Below, piece by piece: positions 6,856 through 14,098 of a stretch of 19,720 nt of DNA. The notes under the pieces were generated by a model that saw only the letters and a list, made by a program, of their open reading frames with translations, made no database searches and was not told the DNA's origin. The DNA is from Candidatus Woesearchaeota archaeon (lineage in GTDB: Archaea; Nanobdellota; Nanobdellia; Woesearchaeales; BS150m-G63), in NCBI GenBank assembly GCA_019322735.1, contig JAHWIG010000009.1:1-19720 (forward strand), read 5' to 3'. The position numbers and the translations under genes are program-made. Positions within the stretch are counted from its first letter, which is position 1; the number at the start of each line of letters is the position of its first letter.

Positions 6856-7839
6856 ATGAACTACGGATTTATCTCCCAGCTGTATCCTGGAAAAATAAGG
6901 AAAGATTATCTTAGATTATTGTCTTATTTTGATCTTACTGTAAAAAGGGAGTATGTTCTTGGTTTTATTCTTTTTAGTGGTATTGGATTGGCTTTAATCT
7001 TTTCATTACAGATTGCTGGTTTCTATGCCGCTCCATTTTACATTCTTTTTATTGCTTCATTTTTTGTTATTGAATTTTTGATACATATGCTACTGACTTT
7101 AGCTGCTGAAAGAAAAGCTAAATTTGTTGAAGACGTATTGCCAGATGTACTGCAGTTGATGGCCAGTAATCTGCGGGCAGGATTAACACCAGATAAAGCA
7201 TTTTTAGTCTCAACAAGGCCAGAGTTTGGCATTTTGAATAGGGAGATAAATCGGATTGGAAAGGAAATAACTACTGGAAGAGATATGGATCATGCGTTGA
7301 AGTCATTTTCTAAAAGATTTAAGTCAGAGATATTAGCTAAAACAGTTGATTTAATTTTACTTGGCCTACAATCTGGGGGTGAATTCTCTAATCTATTGGA
7401 TCAGACAGCTGATAATCTAAAGCAGCAGAAATTAATAAGGCAGAAGGTAAGATCAAATGTTTTGATGTATACTATCTTTATATTCTCTGCCATTTCTTTT
7501 GGCTCTCCGATACTTTTTGGTTTTAGTTCTTTCCTTATTCAGATATTGATAAAAAATTTAAGTTCTATTGAAGGGGTTGGCGGTCAGTTGGGTCAGCAGG
7601 TCAGTTTACCTATTCAGATGTCTCAAGTTGCAATCACTCCTGAGTTTGTTATCCTGTTTATTATCGTATCATTGATAACAACATCTATAATGGGGTCATT
7701 TGTTCTTGGAGCAATATCTAAGGGAAAACCAAGGGAAGGATTAAAGTATATTCCGTTACTTTCTTTTTTATCTGTTGGTTTGTTTTTCTTAATTAGATTT
7801 ATTATCATGAATACTTTTGGTGGATTACTTGATTTTTAG
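6856..7839 (+). CDS. T2SSF/TadC-FlaJ-like pilus platform membrane protein
   Basis: Second platform protein, 327 residues from ATG 6856, one base after the previous stop; a TTG at 6847 would add three residues. Predicted membrane helices lie at about 33-54, 59-82, 203-235, 264-288 and 297-320. The cytoplasmic T2SSF domain lies between helices 2 and 3 and includes the E-D-V-L-P-D-V-L-Q-L-M-A-S-N-L-R-A-G pattern and a later G-L-Q-S-G-G-E-F. With its neighbour it likely forms a heteromeric platform equal to a split FlaJ or a TadB/TadC pair. No frameshift links the two genes, so the split looks natural. Confidence 0.93.
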   Translation: MNYGFISQLYPGKIRKDYLRLLSYFDLTVKREYVLGFILFSGIGLALIFSLQIAGFYAAPFYILFIASFFVIEFLIHMLLTLAAERKAKFVEDVLPDVLQLMASNLRAGLTPDKAFLVSTRPEFGILNREINRIGKEITTGRDMDHALKSFSKRFKSEILAKTVDLILLGLQSGGEFSNLLDQTADNLKQQKLIRQKVRSNVLMYTIFIFSAISFGSPILFGFSSFLIQILIKNLSSIEGVGGQLGQQVSLPIQMSQVAITPEFVILFIIVSLITTSIMGSFVLGAISKGKPREGLKYIPLLSFLSVGLFFLIRFIIMNTFGGLLDF

Positions 7840-7848
7840 ATTTCGTAA

Positions 7849-7860
7849 GATTTTTATACT
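7849..7860 (+). promoter_or_regulatory. TATA box of the KaiC/FlaH-like gene
   Basis: GATTTTTATACT is centred about 27 nt before ATG 7882, matching a leaderless start. The KaiC-like gene may therefore have its own promoter as well as readthrough from the pilus operon. Confidence 0.5.
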
Positions 7861-7881
7861 ATATTCTTTATTCTTTTGTTT

Positions 7882-8700
7882 ATGGTTAAAGAAGAGAAAA
7901 AAGAGGAAGATAAAAGTGGAATAGGGGCGTTGCACGATTTCTTGGGAATCCATAATAAAAAACCAGCAGAAGAGAATAAAGTAATAGGGGAAAGAAGGGT
8001 TAGAGAATTTGATATGACCAATAGAATTCCCAGTGGAATTCCTGGTTTTGATAATCTTATTGAAGGCGGATTTAATATTGGTTCGAATGTGTTAGTTATG
8101 GGCGGTCCTGGAACAGGCAAGACAATATTTTCTATACAGTTCTTGATCCAAGAAATGGATAAGTTTGGAGTTGTTGTATATTTTTCTTTTGAAGAGAAAA
8201 AAGAGGAACTATATGAAAATATGAAACAGTTTGGTTGGGATCTTGCAGCATATGAATCTCAGAAGAAATTTTATTATATTAATTATACTCCAGATCAGAT
8301 TGAATCATTATTAGAGGAAGGCGGAGGAACATTAGATCAGTTTATGAAAAAGATTAAACCAACTAGATTGGTCATAGATTCTATAACTTCATTTACATTA
8401 TTAGGAGGAGACGAGATAACTAAGAGAAAAAATGTTTTGGGATTATTTGATTTGATTACTAAATGGGGATGTACAACATTATTTACATCACAACACACTC
8501 TTGCAGGGAAAATTGAGCATGAAGCAGCAAGCTTTATTGAATATGAAGTTGAAGGAATTGTCCTGTTATATTTTGTAAGGAAAGGAATGTTGGGGGAAGG
8601 CAGAGAAAGAAAATTAGAAGTTCTTAAGATGAGGGGGACATCCCATGAGAAAGGTGCTGTTAGTTTTAATATTGGGGATAACGGGATAGCTGTTGGATAA
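7882..8700 (+). CDS. KaiC/FlaH-like RecA-superfamily ATPase
   Basis: A single-domain KaiC-type ATPase of 272 residues. Walker A is GGPGTGKT at 74-81, the catalytic Glu pair is in YFSFEE (E104, E105), and Walker B is RLVIDS with D166. The first 45 residues are charged and probably a flexible tail. Its place directly after the secretion ATPase and platform genes matches FlaH in archaellum operons, where FlaH is a RecA-fold partner of FlaI and FlaJ, so a regulatory or assembly role at the motor is plausible. The glutamate pair after the second strand is retained, so hydrolysis is likely possible. The ATG at 7882 is preferred over an in-frame TTG at 7876 from promoter spacing. A general KaiC-like signalling ATPase not tied to the pilus remains possible. 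Confidence 0.9.
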   Translation: MVKEEKKEEDKSGIGALHDFLGIHNKKPAEENKVIGERRVREFDMTNRIPSGIPGFDNLIEGGFNIGSNVLVMGGPGTGKTIFSIQFLIQEMDKFGVVVYFSFEEKKEELYENMKQFGWDLAAYESQKKFYYINYTPDQIESLLEEGGGTLDQFMKKIKPTRLVIDSITSFTLLGGDEITKRKNVLGLFDLITKWGCTTLFTSQHTLAGKIEHEAASFIEYEVEGIVLLYFVRKGMLGEGRERKLEVLKMRGTSHEKGAVSFNIGDNGIAVG

Positions 8701-8707
8701 TACAAAA

Positions 8708-8720
8708 CATTTTTAAACAT
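8708..8720 (+). promoter_or_regulatory. Probable TATA box of alaS leader
   Basis: CATTTTTAAACAT is centred about 30 nt before an ATG at 8744. Initiation there would give alaS a leader of about 100 nt made almost wholly of repeat copies B and C. The TATA match is weak. Confidence 0.4.
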
Positions 8721-8743
8721 CTTTTGATAAGAATTCTTTAATC

Positions 8744-8794
8744 ATGAAACACATGAAGACTTTCATCTCCAAGTTTATTCATAAGAAAGCATGA
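8744..8794 (+). other. Possible 16-codon leader reading frame before alaS
   Basis: ATG 8744 to TGA 8792-8794 encodes MKHMKTFISKFIHKKA. Its stop overlaps ATG 8791 (ATGA). That ATG opens a 4-codon frame whose stop, at 8803-8805, overlaps ATG 8802, which is in frame with alaS. The position relative to the TATA-like sequence fits a leaderless start. Most of the frame lies in repeat copy B, so it may be open by chance. Confidence 0.3.
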
Positions 8795-8850
8795 AAACAC
8801 AATGAGACTAAAGTCTCCAAGCCTTTTCATTTCAAAAAACAAAATGAAAA
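8749..8850 (+). repeat. Double-hairpin repeat element, tandem copies B and C
   Basis: Two imperfect copies stand head to tail in the alaS leader. Copy B (8749-8798) has hairpin ATGAA(8753-8757)/TTCAT(8762-8766), the linker CTCCAAG, and hairpin TTCAT(8778-8782)/ATGAA(8791-8795). Copy C (8798-8850) starts CACAATGAGA. It has GAGACT(8804-8809)/AGTCTC(8812-8817), the linker CAAG, and a perfect 9-bp stem TTTTCATTT(8824-8832)/AAATGAAAA(8842-8850) with loop CAAAAAACA. The distal hairpin of C is identical to that of copy A and contains the alaS start codon at 8844. Confidence 0.75.
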
Positions 8851-11378
8851 CAGACAAGGAAATAAAAAAAGAGTTTAGGAAGATAGCTAGCAAAGATCCT
8901 GATAAGTATTATGCAACTAAAATATTGAAAGAATCAGGATTCAGCAGGCAGAAATGCAGTAAATGCAGTGTTTTTTTCTGGAAGACAACTAAAAGTAAGG
9001 TATGCGGAGATGCTGCTTGTTCAGGCGGATTCAAATTTATTGGAAATACTCCAGCAAAAAAGAAACTGGATTATATTGGTGTATGGAGAGAATTTGCAAA
9101 ATTATTCAGCAAATTAGGGTATAAACCAATAAAGAGATACCCAGTAGCAGCAAGATGGAGGGACGATACTGATTTTGTTCAGGCCAGTATTTATGATTTT
9201 CAGCCATGGGTGGTAAGCGGAGAAGTCAAACCGCCAGCAAATCCATTAGTTATTCCACAATTCTGTTTGAGATTTAATGATATTGATAATGTCGGAATAA
9301 CAGGGCAGCACTATGTTGGATTTGTCATGATTGGGCAGCATGCTTTTGTACATCCAAAAGACTGGGATCAGGATAAATATTTTTCAGATATAAAATTATG
9401 GCTAAACAAGGGTCTTGGATTGGAAGATAAGGAGATAACGTTCCATGAAGATGTATGGGCTGGAGGAGGTAATTTCGGGCCATGCATGGAGTTCTTCAGC
9501 AGGGGAATGGAACTAGGAAATCAAGTTTATATGATGTATGAACAGACAGATAAAGGAAAAAAAGAGCTGAAATTAAAAGTATTAGATATGGGGATGGGCC
9601 ATGAAAGGAATGCTTGGTTTACCAATGGAACTTCAACAAGCTATGAAACTACATTTCCACCAGTTATGGAAAAACTGTATAAGAAAACAGGAATAAAACA
9701 AAATAAGGCTTTAATGAAAAAATTCATTCCATATGCCGCTTATCTAAATATTGATGAAGTTGATGATATAGATAAGACCTGGAGATTTGTTGCTAAGAAA
9801 ATTAATATGACTGTCAAGGAATTAAAAAAAGAGATAATTCCATTATCAGCACTTTATTCGGTTGCTGAACATTCTAGGGCTTTGTTGTTTGCATTATCAG
9901 ATGGTGTTTTGCCTAGCAATGTCGGTGGGGGGTATAATTTAAGGGTTATATTAAGAAGGGCATTATCATTTATTGATAAATATGATTGGGATGTAAAATT
10001 AATAGATGTATGCAAGTGGCATGCAGCATATCTTAAACCTCTATTTCCAGAAGTAAGTGATCATTTAGATGATGTTGAAAAGATATTGGCGGCAGAAAAG
10101 AGAAAATATCTAGCAACAAAAGAAAATTCTAAGAGGATAACACAAAACATAATCAAACAAAAAATTACAGAACAGAAATTATTGCAATTATATGATAGTC
10201 AGGGAATTCAGCCAGAGATGATTAAGGAAGAGGCAAAGAAATTAGGAAAAAATGTAGAAGTTCCAGAAGACTTCTATGCTAAAATATCAGAACTGCATGA
10301 AAAGAAAGTTCAAGCTCATGAAACTAAAAAAGCAGAAAAATTAAATTTAGATAATGTTCAGGATACTGAAGTACTTTATTACAACGATTACAGAAAGGTA
10401 AAATTCGGAGCTAAGGTTGTGAAGATAATAAATAAAGATGTTATATTAGATAGGACATACTTTTATCCAACTTCTGGCGGACAAGTTCATGATACAGGTT
10501 TCCTGAATGGAGAACCTGTTATTGATGTTTTCAAACAGGGAAATATTATTGTTCATGTTATGGAGAATAAGCCAAAATTTAGAGTTGAAAGTGAGGTATA
10601 TGGGGAGATTAATTTCTCAAATAGAATACAGTTAGCTCAGCATCATACATCAACTCATATAATTAATGCTGCAGCAAAGCAAATCTTAGGAAATCATATA
10701 TATCAGGCAGGGGCTAAGAAAACAGTTGAGAAAGCACATATTGATATAACTCATTATGAAAATTTGACTGAATCAGAGCTCAAAAAAATAGAAGATGTAG
10801 CAAATGAGATAATCAATAAGAAATTGACTGTTTATTCTTATTTCTTAGATAGGACAGATGCAGAGCAAAAGTATGGAACTAGCATATATCAAGGGGGTGC
10901 AGTTCCTGGAAACAATCTAAGAATAGTAAATATCAGTGATGTTGATGTTGAGGCTTGTGGTGGAACTCATCTGAAGAATACTTCCGAGGCAAAAGGTATT
11001 AAAATAATCAAGAGCACTAAGATTCAGGATGGTATCTGTAGAATTGTTTTTACTGCAGGAAAGGCAGCAAAACAGCAAATAGAAGGCGAGCAGGATATTC
11101 TAAATAAATTAGTAAAGATATTAGGAGTTAAAATTAATGAAATTCCTGCAAGATCAGAAGAATTATTTGATAAATGGAAAAAGGCAAGAAAAGCAGTAAA
11201 GAAGAAAAAGAAAATAGATATTAAGGAATTAAAGCTAGTATCAAAAAAGAAATATGAAGGAGATATATTAACAGAAACTGCTAAAATCTTTAAAACACAG
11301 CCAGAACATATACTTAAGACAACTGAAAGATTTATATCTGAGATAGAAAAATCCAAAACATTTATAAAAAGATTGTAA
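8844..11378 (+). CDS. alaS: Alanyl-tRNA synthetase (archaeal type)
   Basis: Charges tRNA-Ala with alanine and clears mischarged tRNA. 844 residues. The N-terminus holds the archaeal zinc-binding cysteines C38, C41, C54 and C59, followed by the class II catalytic domain and the tRNA-binding helical region (with S-N-V-G-G-G-Y-N-L-R-V-I-L-R-R-A-L). The editing domain has both metal motifs, H601-x3-H605 and C705-x3-H709. The C-terminus is a charged helical stretch. The protein ends soon after an E-T-A-K-I-F-K-T-Q-P-E-H segment, somewhat short of the roughly 900 residues usual in archaea, so the C-terminal C-Ala part seems reduced. Start 8844 matches the usual archaeal N-terminus. An ATG at 8802 would add 14 residues encoded by repeat copy C. 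Confidence 0.97.
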   Translation: MKTDKEIKKEFRKIASKDPDKYYATKILKESGFSRQKCSKCSVFFWKTTKSKVCGDAACSGGFKFIGNTPAKKKLDYIGVWREFAKLFSKLGYKPIKRYPVAARWRDDTDFVQASIYDFQPWVVSGEVKPPANPLVIPQFCLRFNDIDNVGITGQHYVGFVMIGQHAFVHPKDWDQDKYFSDIKLWLNKGLGLEDKEITFHEDVWAGGGNFGPCMEFFSRGMELGNQVYMMYEQTDKGKKELKLKVLDMGMGHERNAWFTNGTSTSYETTFPPVMEKLYKKTGIKQNKALMKKFIPYAAYLNIDEVDDIDKTWRFVAKKINMTVKELKKEIIPLSALYSVAEHSRALLFALSDGVLPSNVGGGYNLRVILRRALSFIDKYDWDVKLIDVCKWHAAYLKPLFPEVSDHLDDVEKILAAEKRKYLATKENSKRITQNIIKQKITEQKLLQLYDSQGIQPEMIKEEAKKLGKNVEVPEDFYAKISELHEKKVQAHETKKAEKLNLDNVQDTEVLYYNDYRKVKFGAKVVKIINKDVILDRTYFYPTSGGQVHDTGFLNGEPVIDVFKQGNIIVHVMENKPKFRVESEVYGEINFSNRIQLAQHHTSTHIINAAAKQILGNHIYQAGAKKTVEKAHIDITHYENLTESELKKIEDVANEIINKKLTVYSYFLDRTDAEQKYGTSIYQGGAVPGNNLRIVNISDVDVEACGGTHLKNTSEAKGIKIIKSTKIQDGICRIVFTAGKAAKQQIEGEQDILNKLVKILGVKINEIPARSEELFDKWKKARKAVKKKKKIDIKELKLVSKKKYEGDILTETAKIFKTQPEHILKTTERFISEIEKSKTFIKRL

Positions 11379-11404
11379 AATAAATTAAACTTAGGTGGTA
11401 TTCA

Positions 11405-11692
11405 ATGCAAAACGGAGAAGAAGAGTTTCCTGAAGAAAAATATAATGAAGAAGAAGGAGCAGATGAGGAAGTATATTCCAGCGATGGTAGAAGCAAGTTA
11501 GTTGAAGATGATGAAATAAGTCCATGGGAAGCTGCTTTTATGGAAGGCGCTGATATGGATGGACAGCAAGCTAAATGTAGGGGTTGTGGAAAGATGCTTG
11601 ATAGAGCTCATAGAGTTGTTGAAAAAGCAATAAGCAAGGAGCTTCACAGATTCTGTTCTGAGAAATGTTTAGAAGAATTTGAGAAGAAATAA
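11405..11692 (+). CDS. Small acidic protein with C-terminal zinc finger
   Basis: 95 residues. The first 55 are strongly acidic and probably disordered. Residues 56-95 form a treble-clef-like zinc site: C58-x2-C61 at one end and H81-x2-C84-x3-C88 at the other (CRGCG ... HRFCSEKC), similar in spacing to TRASH/YHS-like small metal-binding modules. No signal peptide or membrane segment is seen. A strong AGGTGGT (11393-11399) precedes the ATG by 5 nt. It begins 26 nt after alaS and may be cotranscribed with it. No specific family or function is recognised; nucleic-acid or protein binding is possible. Confidence 0.85.
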   Translation: MQNGEEEFPEEKYNEEEGADEEVYSSDGRSKLVEDDEISPWEAAFMEGADMDGQQAKCRGCGKMLDRAHRVVEKAISKELHRFCSEKCLEEFEKK

Positions 11693-11715
11693 ATCTTAAA
11701 TTATTTTGAATAATT

Positions 11716-11728
11716 TTTTATATCTTTA
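11716..11728 (+). promoter_or_regulatory. TATA box of the broken kinase gene
   Basis: TTTTTATATCTTT is centred about 24 nt before ATG 11745, the leaderless spacing seen for other genes here. The promoter still looks intact although the gene is broken. Confidence 0.5.
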
Positions 11729-11744
11729 AATATTTTTATCCCTA

Positions 11745-12125
11745 ATGAAAAAATTAATCATGCTTTATGGTTACTCTTTCAGTGGAAAATCAACTGCAGC
11801 TAAAAGATTGAAAGATTATTTTTCTAATAATGGCATTAGTTGTGAGATAATTAAGTCAGTTTCAACCAGATTTAGTGAGAATAAAAAAGTTAAGTTTACC
11901 AGAGATTCTATTGATCAATATTAATGCATGGTTGAGCAGACAGATAAATTAGATGATTCTGAATTAAATGAGCTTAAAATAATAAAGTTTGTAAGAAGAC
12001 AAAGTCTTCAGAGTTTTGATTATAAAGATAATCAGAAACCCAGAGAAAATAATAAATTATCTTTGTATAATTGCGGGAAAAATAATTTTGTTAGTGAAAT
12101 AATTAATACACTCAAATCCAATTAA
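11745..12125 (+). pseudogene. Broken P-loop nucleotide kinase-like gene
   Basis: The frame opens MKKLIMLYGYSFSGKSTAAK, a Walker A P-loop (GYSFSGKST) at the N-terminus as in small kinases of the AAA_33/APS kinase/polynucleotide kinase kind. It continues to TRDSIDQY and then meets TAA at 11922-11924. The same frame resumes with MVEQTDKLDD at 11928 and runs to 12125, ending in a helix like a kinase C-terminus (YNCGKNNFVSEIINTL). The total is only about 126 codons, so the central region with the Walker B/LID part expected in such kinases seems deleted in addition to the stop. TAA makes programmed recoding very unlikely. The 3' end overlaps the convergent kae1 by 14 bp. The two fragments could be separate small proteins, but loss of function is the simplest reading. 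Confidence 0.7.
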
Positions 12126-13092
12126 CCCTTATATCATCAGTTCTTTGATATGGCATGATTTTAGTATCTTTTATTTCCATTCTTGTGCCTGCTTTGTATT
12201 GTAGGATACCCTGCCATGCAATCATCAACCCATTATCTACATTGAATTCATTTGGAACAGTAAAGCATTTTGCTCCGCGTTCTTTACACATTATCTTTGC
12301 CATTTCCTGCAATCTAGAATTACAGGCAACACCACCACCAAGCAATAATTCTTTCTTATCGCAATGAGCTAAAGCTCTTTCTGCTACTTCTATTAACATA
12401 GCAAAGGCAGTTTCTTGGCATGAATAAGCAAGATCAGCATCTTTGTGTCCATCGTCATGTTTATGTTTTAGATTTGTTAATAATCCACTAAAACTTACAT
12501 CCATTCCTTTAACTGCATATGGCAGTTCAATAAGCTTTTTTCCTTTTTTAGCTAATACATCTAATTTTGGTCCGCCGGGAAAACCTAATCCGAGATAACG
12601 GGCAAAATTATCTAAGAAATTTCCAATGCCAATATCAAGAGTTTCACCAAAGATCCTATATTTTCCACCTTCGTAGGCAATTATTTGAGTATTTGCTCCT
12701 GAAGCATATAATAATACAGGATCTTTTGCATTGTTGAGCATCTTTCCTATGCTTAAATGTGCAATACAGTGATTGATTCCAATGATTGGTTTGTTCAATC
12801 TTAATGCAAGAGATCTGGCAAAGAAAGCCCCAATTCTTAAACAATTGCCCATTCCTGGGCCCTGAGAAAATGATATTAAATCAATGTCTTCTAATTTTAT
12901 ATTGGCTTTCTCTAATGCCCCTTTTAATACAGCATCGCAGACTTCAACATGATGTTCTGCTGCCTTTATAGGAATCATTCCCCCTTTCTTGGTTGTATAG
13001 CTATCTTTAACATTAGCAAGAATTTTCTTTTTATCTGTAACTATGCCTATTCCAAAGGTATGCGCAGTTGTCTCAATGCCTAAACATATCAT
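12112..13092 (-). CDS. kae1: Kae1/TsaD, tRNA t6A synthesis subunit
   Basis: The catalytic subunit of the KEOPS complex, which transfers threonylcarbamoyl to A37 of ANN-decoding tRNAs. 326 residues, the normal length for a stand-alone Kae1, and not fused to the Bud32 kinase as in some archaea. The ASKHA fold begins MICLGIETTAHTFGIGI. Metal ligands appear as H108 and H112 in GINHCIAHL, with D286 in N-V-D-N-G-L-M-I-A-W. Other family motifs are S-Q-G-P-G-M-G-N, F-P-G-G-P, D-V-S-F-S-G-L and L-G-G-G-V-A-C-N. It is transcribed opposite to its neighbours. No other KEOPS gene (bud32, cgi121, pcc1) is in the window. Confidence 0.96.
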   Translation of the reverse strand: MICLGIETTAHTFGIGIVTDKKKILANVKDSYTTKKGGMIPIKAAEHHVEVCDAVLKGALEKANIKLEDIDLISFSQGPGMGNCLRIGAFFARSLALRLNKPIIGINHCIAHLSIGKMLNNAKDPVLLYASGANTQIIAYEGGKYRIFGETLDIGIGNFLDNFARYLGLGFPGGPKLDVLAKKGKKLIELPYAVKGMDVSFSGLLTNLKHKHDDGHKDADLAYSCQETAFAMLIEVAERALAHCDKKELLLGGGVACNSRLQEMAKIMCKERGAKCFTVPNEFNVDNGLMIAWQGILQYKAGTRMEIKDTKIMPYQRTDDIRVNWI

Positions 13093-13114
13093 ATGTGCAG
13101 AAATAATAGCTTTG

Positions 13115-13126
13115 TTTATATATTTT
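13115..13126 (-). promoter_or_regulatory. TATA box of kae1
   Basis: The minus strand reads AAAATATATAAA, centred about 28 nt before the kae1 ATG, which fits a leaderless mRNA without a Shine-Dalgarno. Confidence 0.6.
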
Positions 13127-13142
13127 ACCTGTAAAAAAGAAA

Positions 13143-13154
13143 GATATAAATATA
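13143..13154 (+). promoter_or_regulatory. TATA box of the small membrane protein
   Basis: GATATAAATATA lies about 55 nt before ATG 13205, back to back with the kae1 promoter. The predicted leader of about 30 nt carries the Shine-Dalgarno that is seen. Confidence 0.5.
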
Positions 13155-13204
13155 TGTTTGTTTATTGATTATTAAATAAGTTATATCTAAACTAGGTGAT
13201 ATTG

Positions 13205-13405
13205 ATGTGTTTCAAAAAGAATACTCTTTTGCAACTTTATGTTCTTAATTATGTTTTAGCTTTCTTTGTTTGGCTTGGTTCTATCTTGAAATTAAGTAAT
13301 GATGCTTGGATGACATTGTTTATTAGTATCAACATCATGTACTGTTCATTGTGGGGATTCTGGACAGTAAGGAAAAAATATAAGCCAAAGAAGCGAAAAA
13401 AGTAA
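13205..13405 (+). CDS. Small two-helix membrane protein (66 aa)
   Basis: Two hydrophobic segments (about 9-29 and 34-53) separated by a short polar loop, followed by a very basic tail (RKKYKPKKRKK), which would stay in the cytoplasm by the positive-inside rule. ATG 13205 is chosen because AGGTGAT ends 4 nt before it; the GTG at 13196 falls inside that motif. It lies between divergent kae1 and rnhB. No family was recognised. The clean ribosome site and promoter argue that it is a real gene. Confidence 0.7.
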   Translation: MCFKKNTLLQLYVLNYVLAFFVWLGSILKLSNDAWMTLFISINIMYCSLWGFWTVRKKYKPKKRKK

Positions 13406-13431
13406 AAACAAAAATTATTAAAGTCAGTAAT

Positions 13432-13445
13432 CTTTTTTCTTTTTT
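13432..13445 (+). terminator. T-rich stretch before rnhB
   Basis: TTTTTTC followed by TTTTTT directly precedes the rnhB ATG. It could terminate the small membrane gene, or it may only be the initiation region of a leaderless rnhB mRNA. A weak TATA-like ATTATTAAAG lies at about 13413-13422. Confidence 0.3.
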
Positions 13446-14096
13446 ATGGTAAATGTAGTTGCTATTGATGAAGCTGGTCGTGGTCCTGTTATTGGTCCAA
13501 TGGTTTTATGTGGGGTCATGATGGATGAAAAGGATCAGTTTAAACTTAAAATTTTAGGTGTAAAAGATTCTAAATTATTAAGTCCTGCTCAACGAATTAA
13601 AGTATTTGATTTGTTAAAGAATGATATTAAATATAAGGCAATAGTTGTTTCCCCTGAGGAAATAGATAATGCTTTGTTTTCTGAGAATACAAATCTCAAT
13701 TGGTTAGAGGCAGATAAATCTGTTGAGATTATGAATCATTTTAATGCTGAAAGGGCTATATTGGATTGCCCAAGCAATAATAAAGAGAAGTATGTTAGTT
13801 ATATCAGAGAAAGATTAAAAAATAAAGATATGGAGATTAAGGCAGAGTTTAAGGCAGATAGGAAATATTTGGCTGTTGGCGCAGCATCAATTATTGCTAA
13901 AGTTATACGGGATAAAGAAATTGATAAATTGAAGAAAAAGTATAATGTTGAGTTTGGTTCTGGATATCCTAGTGATGAGGTCACTCAGAATTTTTTGAAG
14001 AAGAATTATGATAAATATGATTTCTTTAGAAAGAGTTGGGCTCCATATCAGAATGCAAAGAATACAAAGTCACAAAAGAATTTGGGCGAGTTCTAA
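13446..14096 (+). CDS. rnhB: Ribonuclease HII
   Basis: Cuts RNA in RNA-DNA hybrids and at single ribonucleotides in DNA. 216 residues. The N-terminus MVNVVAIDEAGRGPVIGP carries the first two active-site acids, D8 and E9, and the G-R-G motif. D107 (AILDCPS) and D138 (FKADRKY) complete the D-E-D-D site, and Y141 is the conserved tyrosine that recognises the ribonucleotide junction in this family. G-S-G-Y-P-S-D near the C-terminus is also typical. No Shine-Dalgarno, so probably leaderless. Complete and of normal length. Confidence 0.96.
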   Translation: MVNVVAIDEAGRGPVIGPMVLCGVMMDEKDQFKLKILGVKDSKLLSPAQRIKVFDLLKNDIKYKAIVVSPEEIDNALFSENTNLNWLEADKSVEIMNHFNAERAILDCPSNNKEKYVSYIRERLKNKDMEIKAEFKADRKYLAVGAASIIAKVIRDKEIDKLKKKYNVEFGSGYPSDEVTQNFLKKNYDKYDFFRKSWAPYQNAKNTKSQKNLGEF

Positions 14097-14098
14097 TT

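Noticed and set aside
7882..8700. Circadian clock KaiC
   Set aside because: It has one ATPase domain only, no KaiA/KaiB nearby, and a pilus gene neighbourhood; this family is broad in archaea.
8802..8843. Alanyl-tRNA synthetase starting at 8802 with 14 extra residues
   Set aside because: The extra residues come from the repeat element and resemble the possible extension of the pilin at 2051, not other synthetases. Kept only as a possible coupled start in the findings.
11922..11924. Recoded stop (selenocysteine or pyrrolysine) in the kinase-like gene
   Set aside because: The codon is TAA, not TGA or TAG, and the product would still lack the middle of a kinase.
13093..13204. tRNA or small RNA gene in the gap between kae1 and the small membrane gene
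   Set aside because: Only back-to-back TATA boxes and AT-rich leader were seen. No cloverleaf or stable stem was found here or elsewhere in the window.
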